Origin: Pectobacterium araliae
GTDB taxonomy: Bacteria > Pseudomonadota > Gammaproteobacteria > Enterobacterales > Enterobacteriaceae
Reading direction: 5' to 3'
NCBI RefSeq assembly: GCF_037076465.1
Contig: NZ_AP028908.1
Span: 3,472,001 to 3,536,000, forward strand
DNA length: 64,000 bases
Below, one piece after another: positions 20,531 to 34,221 of the stretch (position 1 is the first letter of the stretch; every line of letters starts with the position of its first letter). Both the position numbers and the translations under genes were made by a program. The notes below the pieces were generated by a model. It was not told the DNA's origin. It saw nothing but the letters and a program-made list of their open reading frames with translations, and did no database searches.

Positions 20531-21886
20531 ATGCTGTCAAATTTTAAACGCAATAAATACCAACAGCACCTTGCACAACTGCCCAGAATTCCTCAGAACG
20601 CAGATGATATTCAGACATTGCATTCGCCTGAGCTTTTCTGCACAACACTGATTAACGCCATTTTGAGTGCGAAGAAACGCGTCTATATCGTGGCGTTGTA
20701 TCTTGAGCATGATGATGGCGGCATGGGAATTCTATCCGCAATTTATGAAGCCAAACGGCAGTGCCCAGAACTGGATGTCCGCGTTCTGGTAGACTGGCAC
20801 CGTGCTCAGCGCGGCAGGATCGGCGCAGCGGCAGAAAATACCAATGCCGATTGGTATTGCGATATGGCGAAAAAACATCCAGACACGCATTTCCCTATCT
20901 ATGGCATTCCTGTCAACACACGTGAAGCGTTGGGCGTGCTGCACCTGAAAGGGTTCATTGTCGATGACACCGTCATCTACAGCGGCGCCAGCCTGAATGA
21001 TGTTTACCTACATCAGCACCAGAAATACCGTTATGACCGCTATCAGCTCATTCATAACCCAGTATTAGCTGAGACGATGGTGCAATATATCCAGACCATG
21101 CTGTCGGCTCCGGCAGTGCAACGGTTAGATCATACTGATCGTCCAAAGAGTCTGGAGATCAAAAACGATATCAAACAATTCCGTCTGGCGTTACGTACCG
21201 CCAATTATATTGCCCCTGAACACAACGCAAATGCGAACGAATTAACCGTCACGCCATTGGTCGGGTTAGGAAAACAGAGCCCGCTGAATAAGACCATACA
21301 TCACCTGATGTACTGCGCTAATGAACATTTGGTCATATGTACCCCGTATTTTAACCTGCCCGCGCTGCTGGTCAGAAATATCATTCGACTATTGCGGGAC
21401 GGTAAAAAAGTAGAAATTATTATCGGCGATAAGACCGCTAACGATTTCTACATTCCAGAAGACCAGCCTTTCAAAATCATCGGCGCGTTGCCGTATCTCT
21501 ACGAGATCAATCTCCGCCGTTTTCTGAGTCGTCTGGAGCGCTACATTGAGAACGAGCAACTTGTTGTGCGGCTATGGAAAGACGGTGATAACAGCTTCCA
21601 TCTGAAAGGCATGTGGGTGGATGATAAGTGGCAGTTGCTGACGGGAAACAACCTTAACCCACGCGCGTGGCGCTTGGATCTGGAAAACGCCATACTGATC
21701 CACGATCCTCAGCAAGTGCTGTTACAGCAACGTCTGGATGAGCTGGACACGATAAGAACGCACACCCAGGTTGTAAAAAGCTATATGGAGCTGGAAAGCA
21801 TCGCGCAATATCCAGTGAAAGTTCGCAAGCTCATACGACGCCTGCGACGTATTCGTATCGATCGGCTCATCAGTCGTATTCTCTAA
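20531..21886 (+). CDS. pssA: CDP-diacylglycerol-serine O-phosphatidyltransferase PssA
   Basis: Makes phosphatidylserine, the first step to phosphatidylethanolamine, and is peripherally membrane-bound through a basic surface. Two HKD motifs of the phospholipase D superfamily are visible: HLKGFIVDD and HLKGMWVDD. The basic C-terminus (VRKLIRRLRRIRIDRLISRIL) is identical in style to E. coli PssA. A GTG one codon upstream is in frame; the ATG at 20531 gives the E. coli-like start MLSNFKRNK, 451 residues. It ends at a bidirectional terminator. Confidence 0.96.
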   Translation: MLSNFKRNKYQQHLAQLPRIPQNADDIQTLHSPELFCTTLINAILSAKKRVYIVALYLEHDDGGMGILSAIYEAKRQCPELDVRVLVDWHRAQRGRIGAAAENTNADWYCDMAKKHPDTHFPIYGIPVNTREALGVLHLKGFIVDDTVIYSGASLNDVYLHQHQKYRYDRYQLIHNPVLAETMVQYIQTMLSAPAVQRLDHTDRPKSLEIKNDIKQFRLALRTANYIAPEHNANANELTVTPLVGLGKQSPLNKTIHHLMYCANEHLVICTPYFNLPALLVRNIIRLLRDGKKVEIIIGDKTANDFYIPEDQPFKIIGALPYLYEINLRRFLSRLERYIENEQLVVRLWKDGDNSFHLKGMWVDDKWQLLTGNNLNPRAWRLDLENAILIHDPQQVLLQQRLDELDTIRTHTQVVKSYMELESIAQYPVKVRKLIRRLRRIRIDRLISRIL

Positions 21887-21903
21887 AATCCGCGTGATAT
21901 TTT

Positions 21904-21931
21904 AAAAACCCTCGGCTTCCGAGGGTTTTTA
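21904..21931. terminator. Bidirectional terminator between pssA and kgtP
   Basis: Stem aaaaaccctcgg/ccgagggttttt with a short loop. A-rich and T-rich flanks give a U tract in both directions, fitting two convergent genes. Confidence 0.85.
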
Positions 21932-21993
21932 TTATCATGTTGGAACCTAGCCAGTGCAACCATCGGCCAAGCGTTACCACAGTGATCTGAAAG

Positions 21994-23274
21994 TTAAAGC
22001 TTCATACCCTTGCCTCTGCGATGCAGCGTCAATGATACAATAAACGCAACCGCCCCCATCACTGATACGTACCAGAAGAAAGCCGTTTCCATACCAAACG
22101 ATTTCAGCGAAAGTGCGACATATTCAGCTGAACCACCAAACAGCGCATTAGCCACCGCATAAGATAAGCCGACACCTAACGCACGCACTTCTGGCGGAAA
22201 CATTTCTGCTTTTAAAATGCCGCTGATCGACGTGTAGAAGCTGACAATAATCAATGAAAGCAGCACCAGTGAAAAAGCGAGGACAGGGCTAGTTACATTT
22301 TGTAAAACCGTCAAAATGGGGACTGTCAGTAATGCCGCGAGTCCACCGAAGCAAAGCATTGAACTACGGCGACCAATTTTATCCGACATCGCACCAAAGA
22401 AAGGTTGCAGCAACATAAAGATAAACAGTGCAAGCGTCATTAGCCCGCTAGCTGTTTTGGCATGCATCCCTGCCGTATTCACCAGATATTTTTGCATGTA
22501 AGTAGTGAACGTATAAAAGGCTAAAGACCCCCCAGCCGTAAAACCTAGTACGGTAATAAAAGCGCGGCGATGTTTCCACAATCCCACAAGCGAGCCAGCA
22601 TCTTTATGTCCACGAGTCGTTTTATCAGATGTTTCATTCAAAGAGCGGCGTAAATAAAGCGCAACAATCGCCAAAATAGCACCGAGAGCAAAAGGAATAC
22701 GCCATCCCCATGCTCGTAAATCTTCATCACTCAGAATCTGTTGTAATATGACAACAACTAACAGCGCCAATAATTGACCGCCAATCAGCGTGACATATTG
22801 AAAAGAAGCATAGAATCCCTTTCTTCCCTCAACGGCCACTTCACTCATATACGTTGCGCTAGTGCCGTATTCCCCACCGACAGAAAGCCCCTGAAATAAA
22901 CGGGCTAATAACAGCAAAAAGGGAGCCCAGGTGCCAATGGCTTCATATCCCGGTAGGCAGGCAATAACCAGAGATCCAATACACATCATGCAAACCGAAA
23001 TTAGCATTGAATTTTTACGACCATGCTTGTCAGCAATATAACCGAAAAGCCAACCGCCTATCGGTCTCATTAAAAAGCCTGCTGCAAAAACCCCTGCGGT
23101 TTGTAGTAGTTGAGTCGTGGTATTTCCCGAAGGGAAAAAGATGTGGGCAAAATAGATTGAGCAAAAGGAATAAACATAAAAATCAAACCACTCAACTAAA
23201 TTACCCGATGAAGCGCCAACTATAGCTCGGATACGCTGGCGCGTATCTTTCGCATTTTCTGTTAGTTCAGTCAT
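21994..23274 (-). CDS. kgtP: Alpha-ketoglutarate permease KgtP
   Basis: Proton symporter of the MFS metabolite:H+ family, 426 residues, twelve helices. Near-identity with E. coli KgtP is obvious over long segments: [70 protein letters not shown], and the C-terminal RRGKGMKL. The gene is convergent with pssA, exactly as in E. coli, and lies on the 5S side of the rRNA operon. Confidence 0.95.
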   Translation of the reverse strand: MTELTENAKDTRQRIRAIVGASSGNLVEWFDFYVYSFCSIYFAHIFFPSGNTTTQLLQTAGVFAAGFLMRPIGGWLFGYIADKHGRKNSMLISVCMMCIGSLVIACLPGYEAIGTWAPFLLLLARLFQGLSVGGEYGTSATYMSEVAVEGRKGFYASFQYVTLIGGQLLALLVVVILQQILSDEDLRAWGWRIPFALGAILAIVALYLRRSLNETSDKTTRGHKDAGSLVGLWKHRRAFITVLGFTAGGSLAFYTFTTYMQKYLVNTAGMHAKTASGLMTLALFIFMLLQPFFGAMSDKIGRRSSMLCFGGLAALLTVPILTVLQNVTSPVLAFSLVLLSLIIVSFYTSISGILKAEMFPPEVRALGVGLSYAVANALFGGSAEYVALSLKSFGMETAFFWYVSVMGAVAFIVSLTLHRRGKGMKL

Positions 23275-23493
23275 CTTATTTTATTCTCCTAGTTTTCCGA
23301 GCATAAAACGATGCCCACTATAGTAAAACAGTACTTAAACCCTGAGGCAAAAAGTTCCTGATTGTAATAATTTATTAATGCAGTAACGTAACTCAGCGGC
23401 TTTATGGAGTTTAGCCGGAATATAGATAAATGAATCTTTAATAAACAATATGTTAATTATTAATTGGGCAACGAAGAAGATGAATAGAGGTTT
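23275..23493. other. Intergenic region upstream of kgtP
   Basis: AT-rich 219-bp stretch holding the presumed kgtP promoter. I see no ORF or clear operator in it. Confidence 0.5.
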
Positions 23494-23676
<183 letters not shown>

Positions 23677-23716
23677 TTTAGGTAAAAAGAAGAATCTAAT
23701 ATACTGAAACAGAAAC

Positions 23717-23749
23717 AAAAAATGCCATCCTTGATAGGATGGCATTTTT
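23717..23749 (-). terminator. Rho-independent terminator of the rRNA operon
   Basis: On the minus strand a stem gccatcc/ggatggc extended by A/T pairs is followed by a run of T, just past the distal 5S gene. This is the expected operon end. Confidence 0.85.
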
Positions 23750-23757
23750 CTTAATTG

Positions 23758-23877
23758 AAACCTGGCAGTTCCCTACTCTCACATGGGGAGACCCCACACT
23801 ACCATCGGCGCTACGGCGTTTCACTGCTGAGTTCGGCATGGGGTCAGGTGGGACCACCGCGCTATCGCCGCCAGGTA
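23758..23877 (-). rRNA. 5S ribosomal RNA, distal second copy
   Basis: A 120-bp near-duplicate of the 5S gene at 24005. The interior looks identical. Differences are confined to the terminal helix: the 5' end reads tacctgg instead of tgcctgg and the 3' end ccaggtt instead of ccaggca. It follows tRNA-Thr, so the operon tail is 5S-tRNA-Thr-5S, an arrangement known in E. coli rrnD. Confidence 0.93.
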
Positions 23878-23912
23878 AATTCTTTTTTAAGCCGAACATT
23901 AACCAAAATCAC

Positions 23913-23988
23913 TGGTGCTGATACCCAGAGTCGAACTGGGGACCTCACCCTTACCAAGGGTGCGCTCTACCAACTGAGCCATATCAGC
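23913..23988 (-). tRNA. tRNA-Thr (GGU)
   Basis: A 76-nt cloverleaf with encoded CCA. Acceptor gctgata pairs with tatcagc, the anticodon loop centres on ggt, and the T arm ttcgact is present. It lies between the two 5S genes and is processed from the rRNA transcript. Confidence 0.95.
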
Positions 23989-24004
23989 GCACCTGTATAA
24001 TTTG

Positions 24005-24124
24005 ATGCCTGGCAGTTCCCTACTCTCACATGGGGAGACCCCACACTACCATCGGCGCTACGGCGTTTCACTGCTGAGTTCGGCATGGGGTCAGGTGGGA
24101 CCACCGCGCTATCGCCGCCAGGCA
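24005..24124 (-). rRNA. 5S ribosomal RNA, proximal copy
   Basis: A 120-bp 5S gene with typical ends (tgcctggcgg at the 5' end, ctgccaggcat at the 3' end) forming helix I. It follows 23S by about 130 bp. Confidence 0.96.
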
Positions 24125-24255
24125 AATTCTGTTTCATTCCAACCGTTATGCTTCGCTCTCGCTCTCGCACAACCATCAGAACCAATACTAAAACAAGCTA
24201 AATATCAAAACATGTCTCTATGAGTCATCATCACTCAAAACACCTTCGGTGTTGT

Positions 24256-27163
<2,908 letters not shown>

Positions 27164-27312
27164 TCACAACCCGAAGGTGTCTTTGAGTAATCAAAGTCAC
27201 ATATCGCGCTGCGATTATTTGAGAGACTCATTGACAGACTGATTCATCATTGACACCCGCAGGTATCAATGTTCATTCAGCTGTCATGTTTCAATTTTCA
27301 GCTTGTTCCAGA

Positions 27313-27325
27313 TTGTTAAAGAGCA
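27313..27325 (-). promoter_or_regulatory. boxA antitermination site in the 16S-23S spacer
   Basis: Minus-strand tgctctttaacaa, the boxA consensus recognised by NusB-S10, lies between tRNA-Glu and 23S. Confidence 0.8.
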
Positions 27326-27396
27326 ATATCGTAAACATGACTCCGAAGAATCATCTTTAAGATATTCATGATAATGTCTTTCACTCATTATCGGAT

Positions 27397-27472
27397 TGGC
27401 GTCCCCAAGGGGATTCGAACCCCTGTTACAGCCGTGAAAGGGCAGTGTCCTAGGCCTCTAGACGATGGGGAC
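27397..27472 (-). tRNA. tRNA-Glu (UUC) in the rRNA spacer
   Basis: A 76-nt cloverleaf with encoded CCA. Acceptor gtcccca pairs with its complement, the anticodon loop is ctttcac (UUC), and the T loop is ttcgaat. It is the only tRNA in this 16S-23S spacer. Confidence 0.95.
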
Positions 27473-27612
27473 ACGAAAAATCCGTACCGGATCATAAACC
27501 CGGCACTCTCGCGTCAGCATGAGTTTGCACTCATCGCATCAACAGGTGCGCTTGCTCAGTATTTTCATCAGACAATCTGTGTGAGCACTTCACTCAACGC
27601 ACATCTTCTTGG

Positions 27613-29154
<1,542 letters not shown>

Positions 29155-29303
29155 AAGATTTGTTTGATTTGCTGAACTCGTCAGCGATGCTCAAAGAATT
29201 AAAACTGTTTATTCGTAATGAATTTACTGTTGTTCACTCTTCAAGACTTTTTATATCGTTAAGATACGGTCTTGTGAGTGCCCACACAGATTGTCTGATT
29301 ATA

Positions 29304-29316
29304 TTGTTAAAGAGCA
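29304..29316 (-). promoter_or_regulatory. boxA antitermination site in the rRNA leader
   Basis: Minus-strand tgctctttaacaa in the leader, about 150 nt before 16S, the standard position in enterobacterial rrn operons. Confidence 0.8.
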
Positions 29317-29352
29317 GTGCGTTGCAGCCTTAACCGCTTCGCGAGGTGGCGT

Positions 29353-29380
29353 ATGCTACGCTTTCCACCTTCAGAGTCAA
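29353..29380 (-). promoter_or_regulatory. rrn P2 promoter
   Basis: Minus-strand -35 ttgact (29375-29380), 16-bp spacer, -10 tagcat (29353-29358). The segment ttgactctgaaggtgg is close to E. coli rrn P2. Confidence 0.75.
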
Positions 29381-29454
29381 CGTTTATTTTAAAGCGTTTC
29401 CTCTTTCTTTATCGACCCGGTTGTGTGTTCACAGCGCCGTGTCGATGGAGGCGC

Positions 29455-29482
29455 ATTATAGGGAGCCGATTCAGAAGCGCAA
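29455..29482 (-). promoter_or_regulatory. rrn P1 promoter with GC-rich discriminator
   Basis: Minus-strand -35 ttgcgc (29477-29482), 16-bp spacer ending ctccc, -10 tataat (29455-29460), then a gcgcctcc discriminator. The ctccctataatgcgcc core is that of E. coli rrn P1, whose discriminator gives stringent control. An AT-rich UP-like segment lies just upstream (29483-29510). Confidence 0.88.
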
Positions 29483-29534
29483 GCAAATCTCGTAAACTTT
29501 TTTCCGTTTGCGCATCTTTCATTCGTTCCGCTGG

Positions 29535-30098
29535 TTAACTGCGCGTTTTTATCCATTTTGGCAGCTCTGCGAGGCTTTCCAGCACACCATCAGCCAGTGC
29601 TTCGCCCTGCTCGGTAACCGGTTTACCGGTGCGAACCAGTAATTTATTTCCCACACCTGCGCCAATTGCAGCCTGCATATCCTCTAACTTGTCTCCCACC
29701 ATATAAGACGCCGCCATATTAATGTGCAGTTCGCTCTGTGCGGAAAGCAACATACCAGGTTCAGGCTTGCGACAATCACAGACCTGCCGATATTCACCTT
29801 CGCCAGCTTCAGGATGATGCGGGCAAAAGTAGATGCCATCCAGATCAACACCGCGGTCTGCCAGCGACCAATCCATCCATTCTGTCAGTTGCATAAACTG
29901 ATCTTCTGTAAATTTGCCACGCGCGATACCGGACTGATTCGTCACAACAACCAGCGCGAACCCCATGCTCTTCAATTCGCGCATGGCATCGATGACACCA
30001 TCTATAAATTGAAAATGGTCAATCTCATGGACATAACCGTGATCGACATTGATCGTGCCATCACGATCAAGAAAAATTGCTGGAACGTTTTGTGCCAC
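29535..30098 (-). CDS. gmhB: D-glycero-beta-D-manno-heptose-1,7-bisphosphate 7-phosphatase GmhB
   Basis: Removes the 7-phosphate in ADP-heptose synthesis for the lipopolysaccharide core. The 187-residue HAD-superfamily protein has motif [10 protein letters not shown] (residues about 9-17), motif [14 protein letters not shown], the zinc-binding loop [21 protein letters not shown] and motif [15 protein letters not shown]. The start is GTG with ggag eight bases upstream. The gene reads towards the rRNA operon promoter, as gmhB does next to rrnH in E. coli. Confidence 0.94.
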   Translation of the reverse strand: MAQNVPAIFLDRDGTINVDHGYVHEIDHFQFIDGVIDAMRELKSMGFALVVVTNQSGIARGKFTEDQFMQLTEWMDWSLADRGVDLDGIYFCPHHPEAGEGEYRQVCDCRKPEPGMLLSAQSELHINMAASYMVGDKLEDMQAAIGAGVGNKLLVRTGKPVTEQGEALADGVLESLAELPKWIKTRS

Positions 30099-30184
30099 TG
30101 ACTTTGCTCCTGAATGGCGTAAATTGCGCGGTAGTATCGCATGTTTTCACTTATAGGGAGAATCTAGAGCCATGACAATCCCGA

Positions 30185-30215
30185 TTGACTTAGCCATCTA
30201 GACACCCTAACATCC
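30185..30215 (+). promoter_or_regulatory. metNIQ promoter overlapped by candidate MetJ boxes
   Basis: A good sigma-70 promoter: -35 ttgact (30185-30190), 17-bp spacer, -10 taacat (30208-30213). Across the spacer and -10 lie tandem octamers resembling the MetJ box agacgtct: agccatct (6 of 8), agacaccc (5 of 8), taacatcc (4 of 8). MetJ repression of metNIQ is established in E. coli; these exact sites are inferred. Confidence 0.6.
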
Positions 30216-30277
30216 ATTTCATATTCTGTTAATACAGAAACGAATTTATCCAGCCATAGGCCCTTACGATAAAATAT

Positions 30278-31309
30278 ATGATTGAGCTTTCTAATATTAC
30301 TAAGATTTTCCAGCAGAATGGACGGGCTATTACCGCACTTTCTGATGTCAGCTTTCACGTTCCCACCGGGCAAATCTATGGCGTTATCGGTGCATCGGGA
30401 GCAGGTAAAAGTACACTGATTCGCTGCGTCAATTTATTGGAACGTCCGACAGAAGGGAAAGTGCTGGTAGATGGGCAAGAGCTGACTCAACTGTCAGATA
30501 GCCAATTGACGCGCGCACGCCGTCAAATCGGCATGATTTTTCAACATTTCAACCTGCTCGCTTCGCGCACCGTTTTTGGCAACATTGCGCTACCGTTGGA
30601 ATTGGATAACACGCCAAAAGCCGACATCACCAAACGAGTCAATGAATTGTTAGAGTTGGTTGGTCTAGCAGATAAACACGACGTGTACCCCGCGAACTTG
30701 TCCGGCGGACAAAAACAGCGTGTCGCCATTGCCCGTGCGCTGGCGAGCAATCCGAAAGTCCTGCTGTGTGATGAAGCAACCAGCGCATTGGATCCTGCAA
30801 CGACTCGCTCGATTCTTGAATTACTGAAGGACATCAATCGCCGCCTTGGCCTAACCATTCTTCTTATTACACATGAAATGGATGTGGTGAAACGCATTTG
30901 CGATCAGGTTGCGGTTATCAGTGACGGGCGGCTCATCGAGCAGGACACCGTAAGTGAAGTCTTCTCGCATCCGAAAACGCCGCTGGCGCAGAAGTTCATT
31001 CAGTCAACGTTACATCTGGATATCCCTGACGATTACCTCACTCGTTTGTCACCAGACCATCATCCAGAGGCTACACCGTTATTACGGATGGAGTTTACGG
31101 GTAAGTCGGTGGATGCCCCACTACTGTCCGAGGTCGCTCGGCGCTTTACTATTAATAACAACATTATTAGTGCTCAGATGGATTATGCCAGTGGCGTCAA
31201 GTTCGGCATCATGCTGACAGAAATGCACGGCAACGATGCGGATATCAAAGCCGCAATCCAATTCCTGCAGGAAAGTCACGTTACCGTTGAGGTTTTGGGT
31301 TATGTCTGA
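30278..31309 (+). CDS. metN: Methionine ABC transporter, ATP-binding subunit MetN
   Basis: ATPase of the D/L-methionine importer, 343 residues. Walker [10 protein letters not shown] lies at about 38-46, signature LSGGQKQR at about 140-147 and Walker [13 protein letters not shown] at about 161-172. The C-terminal NIL domain ([31 protein letters not shown]) binds methionine and gives trans-inhibition in this family. It heads the metNIQ operon and overlaps metI by 8 bp. Confidence 0.96.
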   Translation: MIELSNITKIFQQNGRAITALSDVSFHVPTGQIYGVIGASGAGKSTLIRCVNLLERPTEGKVLVDGQELTQLSDSQLTRARRQIGMIFQHFNLLASRTVFGNIALPLELDNTPKADITKRVNELLELVGLADKHDVYPANLSGGQKQRVAIARALASNPKVLLCDEATSALDPATTRSILELLKDINRRLGLTILLITHEMDVVKRICDQVAVISDGRLIEQDTVSEVFSHPKTPLAQKFIQSTLHLDIPDDYLTRLSPDHHPEATPLLRMEFTGKSVDAPLLSEVARRFTINNNIISAQMDYASGVKFGIMLTEMHGNDADIKAAIQFLQESHVTVEVLGYV

Positions 31310-31955
31310 AGCAATGATGTGGTTAATGGCTAAGGGAGTATGGGAAACCGTCGCGATGACGTTCGTTTCTGGTTTCTTTGGTTTTGTGCTTGGCTTACCC
31401 GTGGGCGTTTTATTGTATACCACGCGTCCGGGGCAAATCATTGCCAATCCAAAACTCTATCGGACCGTTTCTGCACTGGTAAACATTTTCCGCTCAATTC
31501 CGTTCATTATTTTACTGGTCTGGATGATTCCTTTTACCCGCATCGTTGTCGGAACGTCTATTGGGCTACAAGCGGCAATCGTTCCTCTCACCGTAGGTGC
31601 AGCACCGTTTATTGCCCGTATGGTGGAAAATGCACTGCTTGAAATTCCAAATGGTCTGATCGAAGCTGCCCGTGCAATGGGTGCGACGCCGATGCAAATC
31701 ATCAGAAAGATATTGCTGCCGGAAGCGTTACCGGGACTAATTAATGCCGCAACCATCACACTCATTACGCTCGTAGGCTATTCTGCTATGGGTGGCGCCG
31801 TCGGCGCAGGTGGCTTAGGTCAAATTGGTTATCAGTATGGTTATATTGGTTATAACGCGACGGTAATGAATACAGTATTAATATTACTGGTTGTTTTGGT
31901 TTACCTGATTCAATTTTTCGGCGACAGGGCAGTAAAAGCTGTCACACACAAGTGA
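31302..31955 (+). CDS. metI: Methionine ABC transporter, permease MetI
   Basis: Five-helix inner-membrane permease, 217 residues. The in-frame start at 31236 is rejected because it lies inside metN and gives no membrane sequence; from 31302 the protein begins [21 protein letters not shown] like E. coli MetI. The coupling loop [25 protein letters not shown] is intact. Confidence 0.95.
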   Translation: MSEAMMWLMAKGVWETVAMTFVSGFFGFVLGLPVGVLLYTTRPGQIIANPKLYRTVSALVNIFRSIPFIILLVWMIPFTRIVVGTSIGLQAAIVPLTVGAAPFIARMVENALLEIPNGLIEAARAMGATPMQIIRKILLPEALPGLINAATITLITLVGYSAMGGAVGAGGLGQIGYQYGYIGYNATVMNTVLILLVVLVYLIQFFGDRAVKAVTHK

Positions 31956-32018
31956 TCACCACAATACGCATTTGCCTAAAAGCATCTGCCAAGAAAATAG
32001 TTAATTAGGGGTAAGGAT

Positions 32019-32834
32019 ATGGCGATTAAACTGAAATCTATTGCGACCATTGGCGCACTTATTGGTGCTCTGGCGCTAGCGGGATGTGGACAGGAAGAAA
32101 AAAATCCTAATCATATTAAAGTCGGCGTTATTGTTGGCGCAGAACAGCAGGTTGCGGAAATCGCGCAAAAAGTGGCGAAAGACAAATACGGCCTGGACGT
32201 TGAGTTAGTCACATTTAACGACTACGTGTTGCCAAATGAAGCCCTAAGCAAAGGTGACATCGATCTGAATGCCTTCCAGCACAAACCTTATCTGGATCAG
32301 CAGATCAAAGATCGTGGTTATAAACTGGTTTCTGTCGGCAACAGCTTTGTCTACCCGATTGCTGGTTACTCCAAAAAAATCAAATCGCTGAATGAGCTGC
32401 AAGAGGGTGCGCAAATTGCGCTGCCAAACGACCCGACCAATCTGGGTCGCTCTCTGCTGCTGCTGCAAAAAGTCGGCTTGATTAAACTGAAAGACAACGT
32501 TGGCCTGCTTCCAACGGTACTGGATGTCACTGAAAATCTGAAAAATATCAAACTGGTTGAGCTGGAAGCGCCACAGTTGCCACGCTCTTTAGATGATGCG
32601 CAAATCGCGCTGGCTGTCATCAACACCACTTATGCTAGCCAGATTAACCTGACGCCAACGAAAGATGGTCTGTTTGTTGAAGAAAAAGATTCACCGTATG
32701 TAAACCTGCTGGTTTCACGCGAAGACAACAAAGATGCTGAAAACGTGAAGAAATTCGTTCAGGCTTATCAGTCTGACGAAGTAAACGACGCAGCAAATAA
32801 AATCTTTAATGGCGGCGCAGTGAAAGGCTGGTAA
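32019..32834 (+). CDS. metQ: Methionine-binding lipoprotein MetQ
   Basis: Substrate-binding lipoprotein of MetNIQ, 271 residues. The signal peptide ends in a lipobox (LALAGC, Cys at about 23). Family motifs are HIKVGVIVGAEQQVAEIAQKVA, the FQHKPYLDQQ and ALPNDPTNLGRSLLLLQ segments, and the C-terminal GGAVKGW. A clear ribosome site (ggggtaagg) precedes the ATG; a terminator follows. Confidence 0.95.
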   Translation: MAIKLKSIATIGALIGALALAGCGQEEKNPNHIKVGVIVGAEQQVAEIAQKVAKDKYGLDVELVTFNDYVLPNEALSKGDIDLNAFQHKPYLDQQIKDRGYKLVSVGNSFVYPIAGYSKKIKSLNELQEGAQIALPNDPTNLGRSLLLLQKVGLIKLKDNVGLLPTVLDVTENLKNIKLVELEAPQLPRSLDDAQIALAVINTTYASQINLTPTKDGLFVEEKDSPYVNLLVSREDNKDAENVKKFVQAYQSDEVNDAANKIFNGGAVKGW

Positions 32835-32869
32835 TCCAGCACTAATGCGTTTAATTAAAAGATATTGCT

Positions 32870-32897
32870 AAGACGGGCTACGGCCCGTCTTGTTATT
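32870..32897 (+). terminator. Rho-independent terminator of metNIQ
   Basis: Nine-bp stem aagacgggc/gcccgtctt with loop tacg, followed by gttatttg. Confidence 0.8.
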
Positions 32898-32953
32898 TGT
32901 GCAATTGCTTGCTTCAATACTTGCTCTTTGAGAAAAAGCAGAGGAATCCTTTA

Positions 32954-33364
32954 ATGCGTGCTGTTCCCTTTATATTGTTAGCCATGTCGCTGACAGGCTG
33001 TTCTTTATTTCAGAAGCTACAGGCACCCGTTCCTCAACCTGTTGTTGAAACCAAAACTGTAGAACCCGCACCGAAACAAAAGCCACCCGCTCGCCCTGCT
33101 CCAGCCGTGCTATATAAAAGTGCTGAAGAATTAGTCGGTAAACCTTTCCGTGATATGGGTGAAGTTTCAGGCTCTTCATGTCAAGTCAGCGCTCAGGACT
33201 CTCCTCCCAACACGGCAAATGCGCGTAAAAGAATGCAAAATCGCGCAACAGCAATGAAGGCCAATGCAGTTTTACTGCATGAATGCCAAACCGTCAGTGG
33301 CATAGCGGGTTGCTATAGCCAGGTCGTTTGCCAGGGCACCGCGCTGAAAGTCTCTGCACAATGA
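32954..33364 (+). CDS. rcsF: Rcs stress-sensor outer-membrane lipoprotein RcsF
   Basis: Senses envelope stress and activates the Rcs phosphorelay through IgaA. The 136-residue product has a short signal peptide with lipobox SLTGC, a proline- and lysine-rich linker (residues about 25-55) and a C-terminal domain with four cysteines (SSCQVS, HECQT, AGCYSQVVCQG) that form two nonconsecutive disulfides in E. coli RcsF. The in-frame start at 32897 is rejected; the ATG at 32954 follows gaggaa. It overlaps trmO by four bases. Confidence 0.94.
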   Translation: MRAVPFILLAMSLTGCSLFQKLQAPVPQPVVETKTVEPAPKQKPPARPAPAVLYKSAEELVGKPFRDMGEVSGSSCQVSAQDSPPNTANARKRMQNRATAMKANAVLLHECQTVSGIAGCYSQVVCQGTALKVSAQ

Positions 33365-34077
33365 GTCAATTTGTTTTCAATCAGATCGGGATTATCCGTT
33401 CACCGTATAAAGAAAAGTTTGCTATTCCGCGACAGCCGGGTCTGATTGAAGACGGAGGCGGAGAACTTCAGCTATTACCGCCATATAACCAAGCCGAGTG
33501 TGTGCGGGGACTAGAAAATTTCAGCCATATTTGGATACTGTTCATCTTTCATCAAACGATGGAAGGCGGCTGGCGTCCAACGGTTCGCCCACCGCGTTTG
33601 GGAGGAAATGTGCGTACAGGCGTTTTCGCTACGCGTTCCACTTTTCGCCCTAACCCTGTCGGCATGTCGCTGGTTGAATTAAAAGCAATCCGAGCAAAAG
33701 GCGATGCGATTACGCTCGAATTAGGCAGCCTTGATCTGGTCGATGGCACACCGATCGTCGATATCAAACCTTACCTACCTTTTGCAGAAAGCCATACTCA
33801 GGCGCGAGCGGGTTTTGCCCAAATGGCACCCGATGCCACAATGCCGGTATTGTTTTCGCCGCATGCAGAAAAGCAGCTCGCCGAGCACCACAAAAAATAT
33901 CCTCAGTTAAAACGCTTTATCTCGCAGGTATTGGCACAAGATCCGCGCCCCGCCTACCGCAAAGGGGAAAACGCCACGCGGGAATACGCCGTTTTACTGT
34001 TGGAATTCAATGTGCGCTGGCGCGTCAGTGGAGAACAAACCGAAGTATTAAGCCTCGACCTGTCTCACACGTGTTAA
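33361..34077 (+). CDS. trmO: tRNA (adenine(37)-N6)-methyltransferase TrmO (YaeB/TsaA)
   Basis: Methylates t6A37 to m6t6A in tRNA-Thr(GGU). The 238-residue protein begins MSQFVFNQIGIIRSPYKEKFAIPRQ and contains the beta-barrel family's RPPRLGGNVRTGVFATRSTFRPNP and LDLVDGTPIVDIKPYLPF motifs. The ATG sits in the rcsF stop (ATGA), so the earlier in-frame ATG at 33328 is not needed. A tRNA-Thr(GGU) gene, its known substrate, lies in the rRNA operon of this window. Confidence 0.94.
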   Translation: MSQFVFNQIGIIRSPYKEKFAIPRQPGLIEDGGGELQLLPPYNQAECVRGLENFSHIWILFIFHQTMEGGWRPTVRPPRLGGNVRTGVFATRSTFRPNPVGMSLVELKAIRAKGDAITLELGSLDLVDGTPIVDIKPYLPFAESHTQARAGFAQMAPDATMPVLFSPHAEKQLAEHHKKYPQLKRFISQVLAQDPRPAYRKGENATREYAVLLLEFNVRWRVSGEQTEVLSLDLSHTC

Positions 34078-34121
34078 TACACGAGTCCAGTAATATATTC
34101 TAAAATTGTTCCTGCTCTCTT

Positions 34122-34150
34122 TTGACACGCCGCCCACGCTGGTAAACTAA
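34122..34150 (+). promoter_or_regulatory. Candidate proS promoter
   Basis: A consensus -35 ttgaca (34122-34127) is followed at 15-17 bp by taaact/aactaa (34143-34150), about 70 bp before proS. The -10 is only moderate. Confidence 0.4.
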
Positions 34151-34221
34151 ACCACTTTTTATGTGCCTTCGGCTGCGCGGCAGCCCAATGCTATTTGTTG
34201 TTCTAACGGAACTAAAACCCC

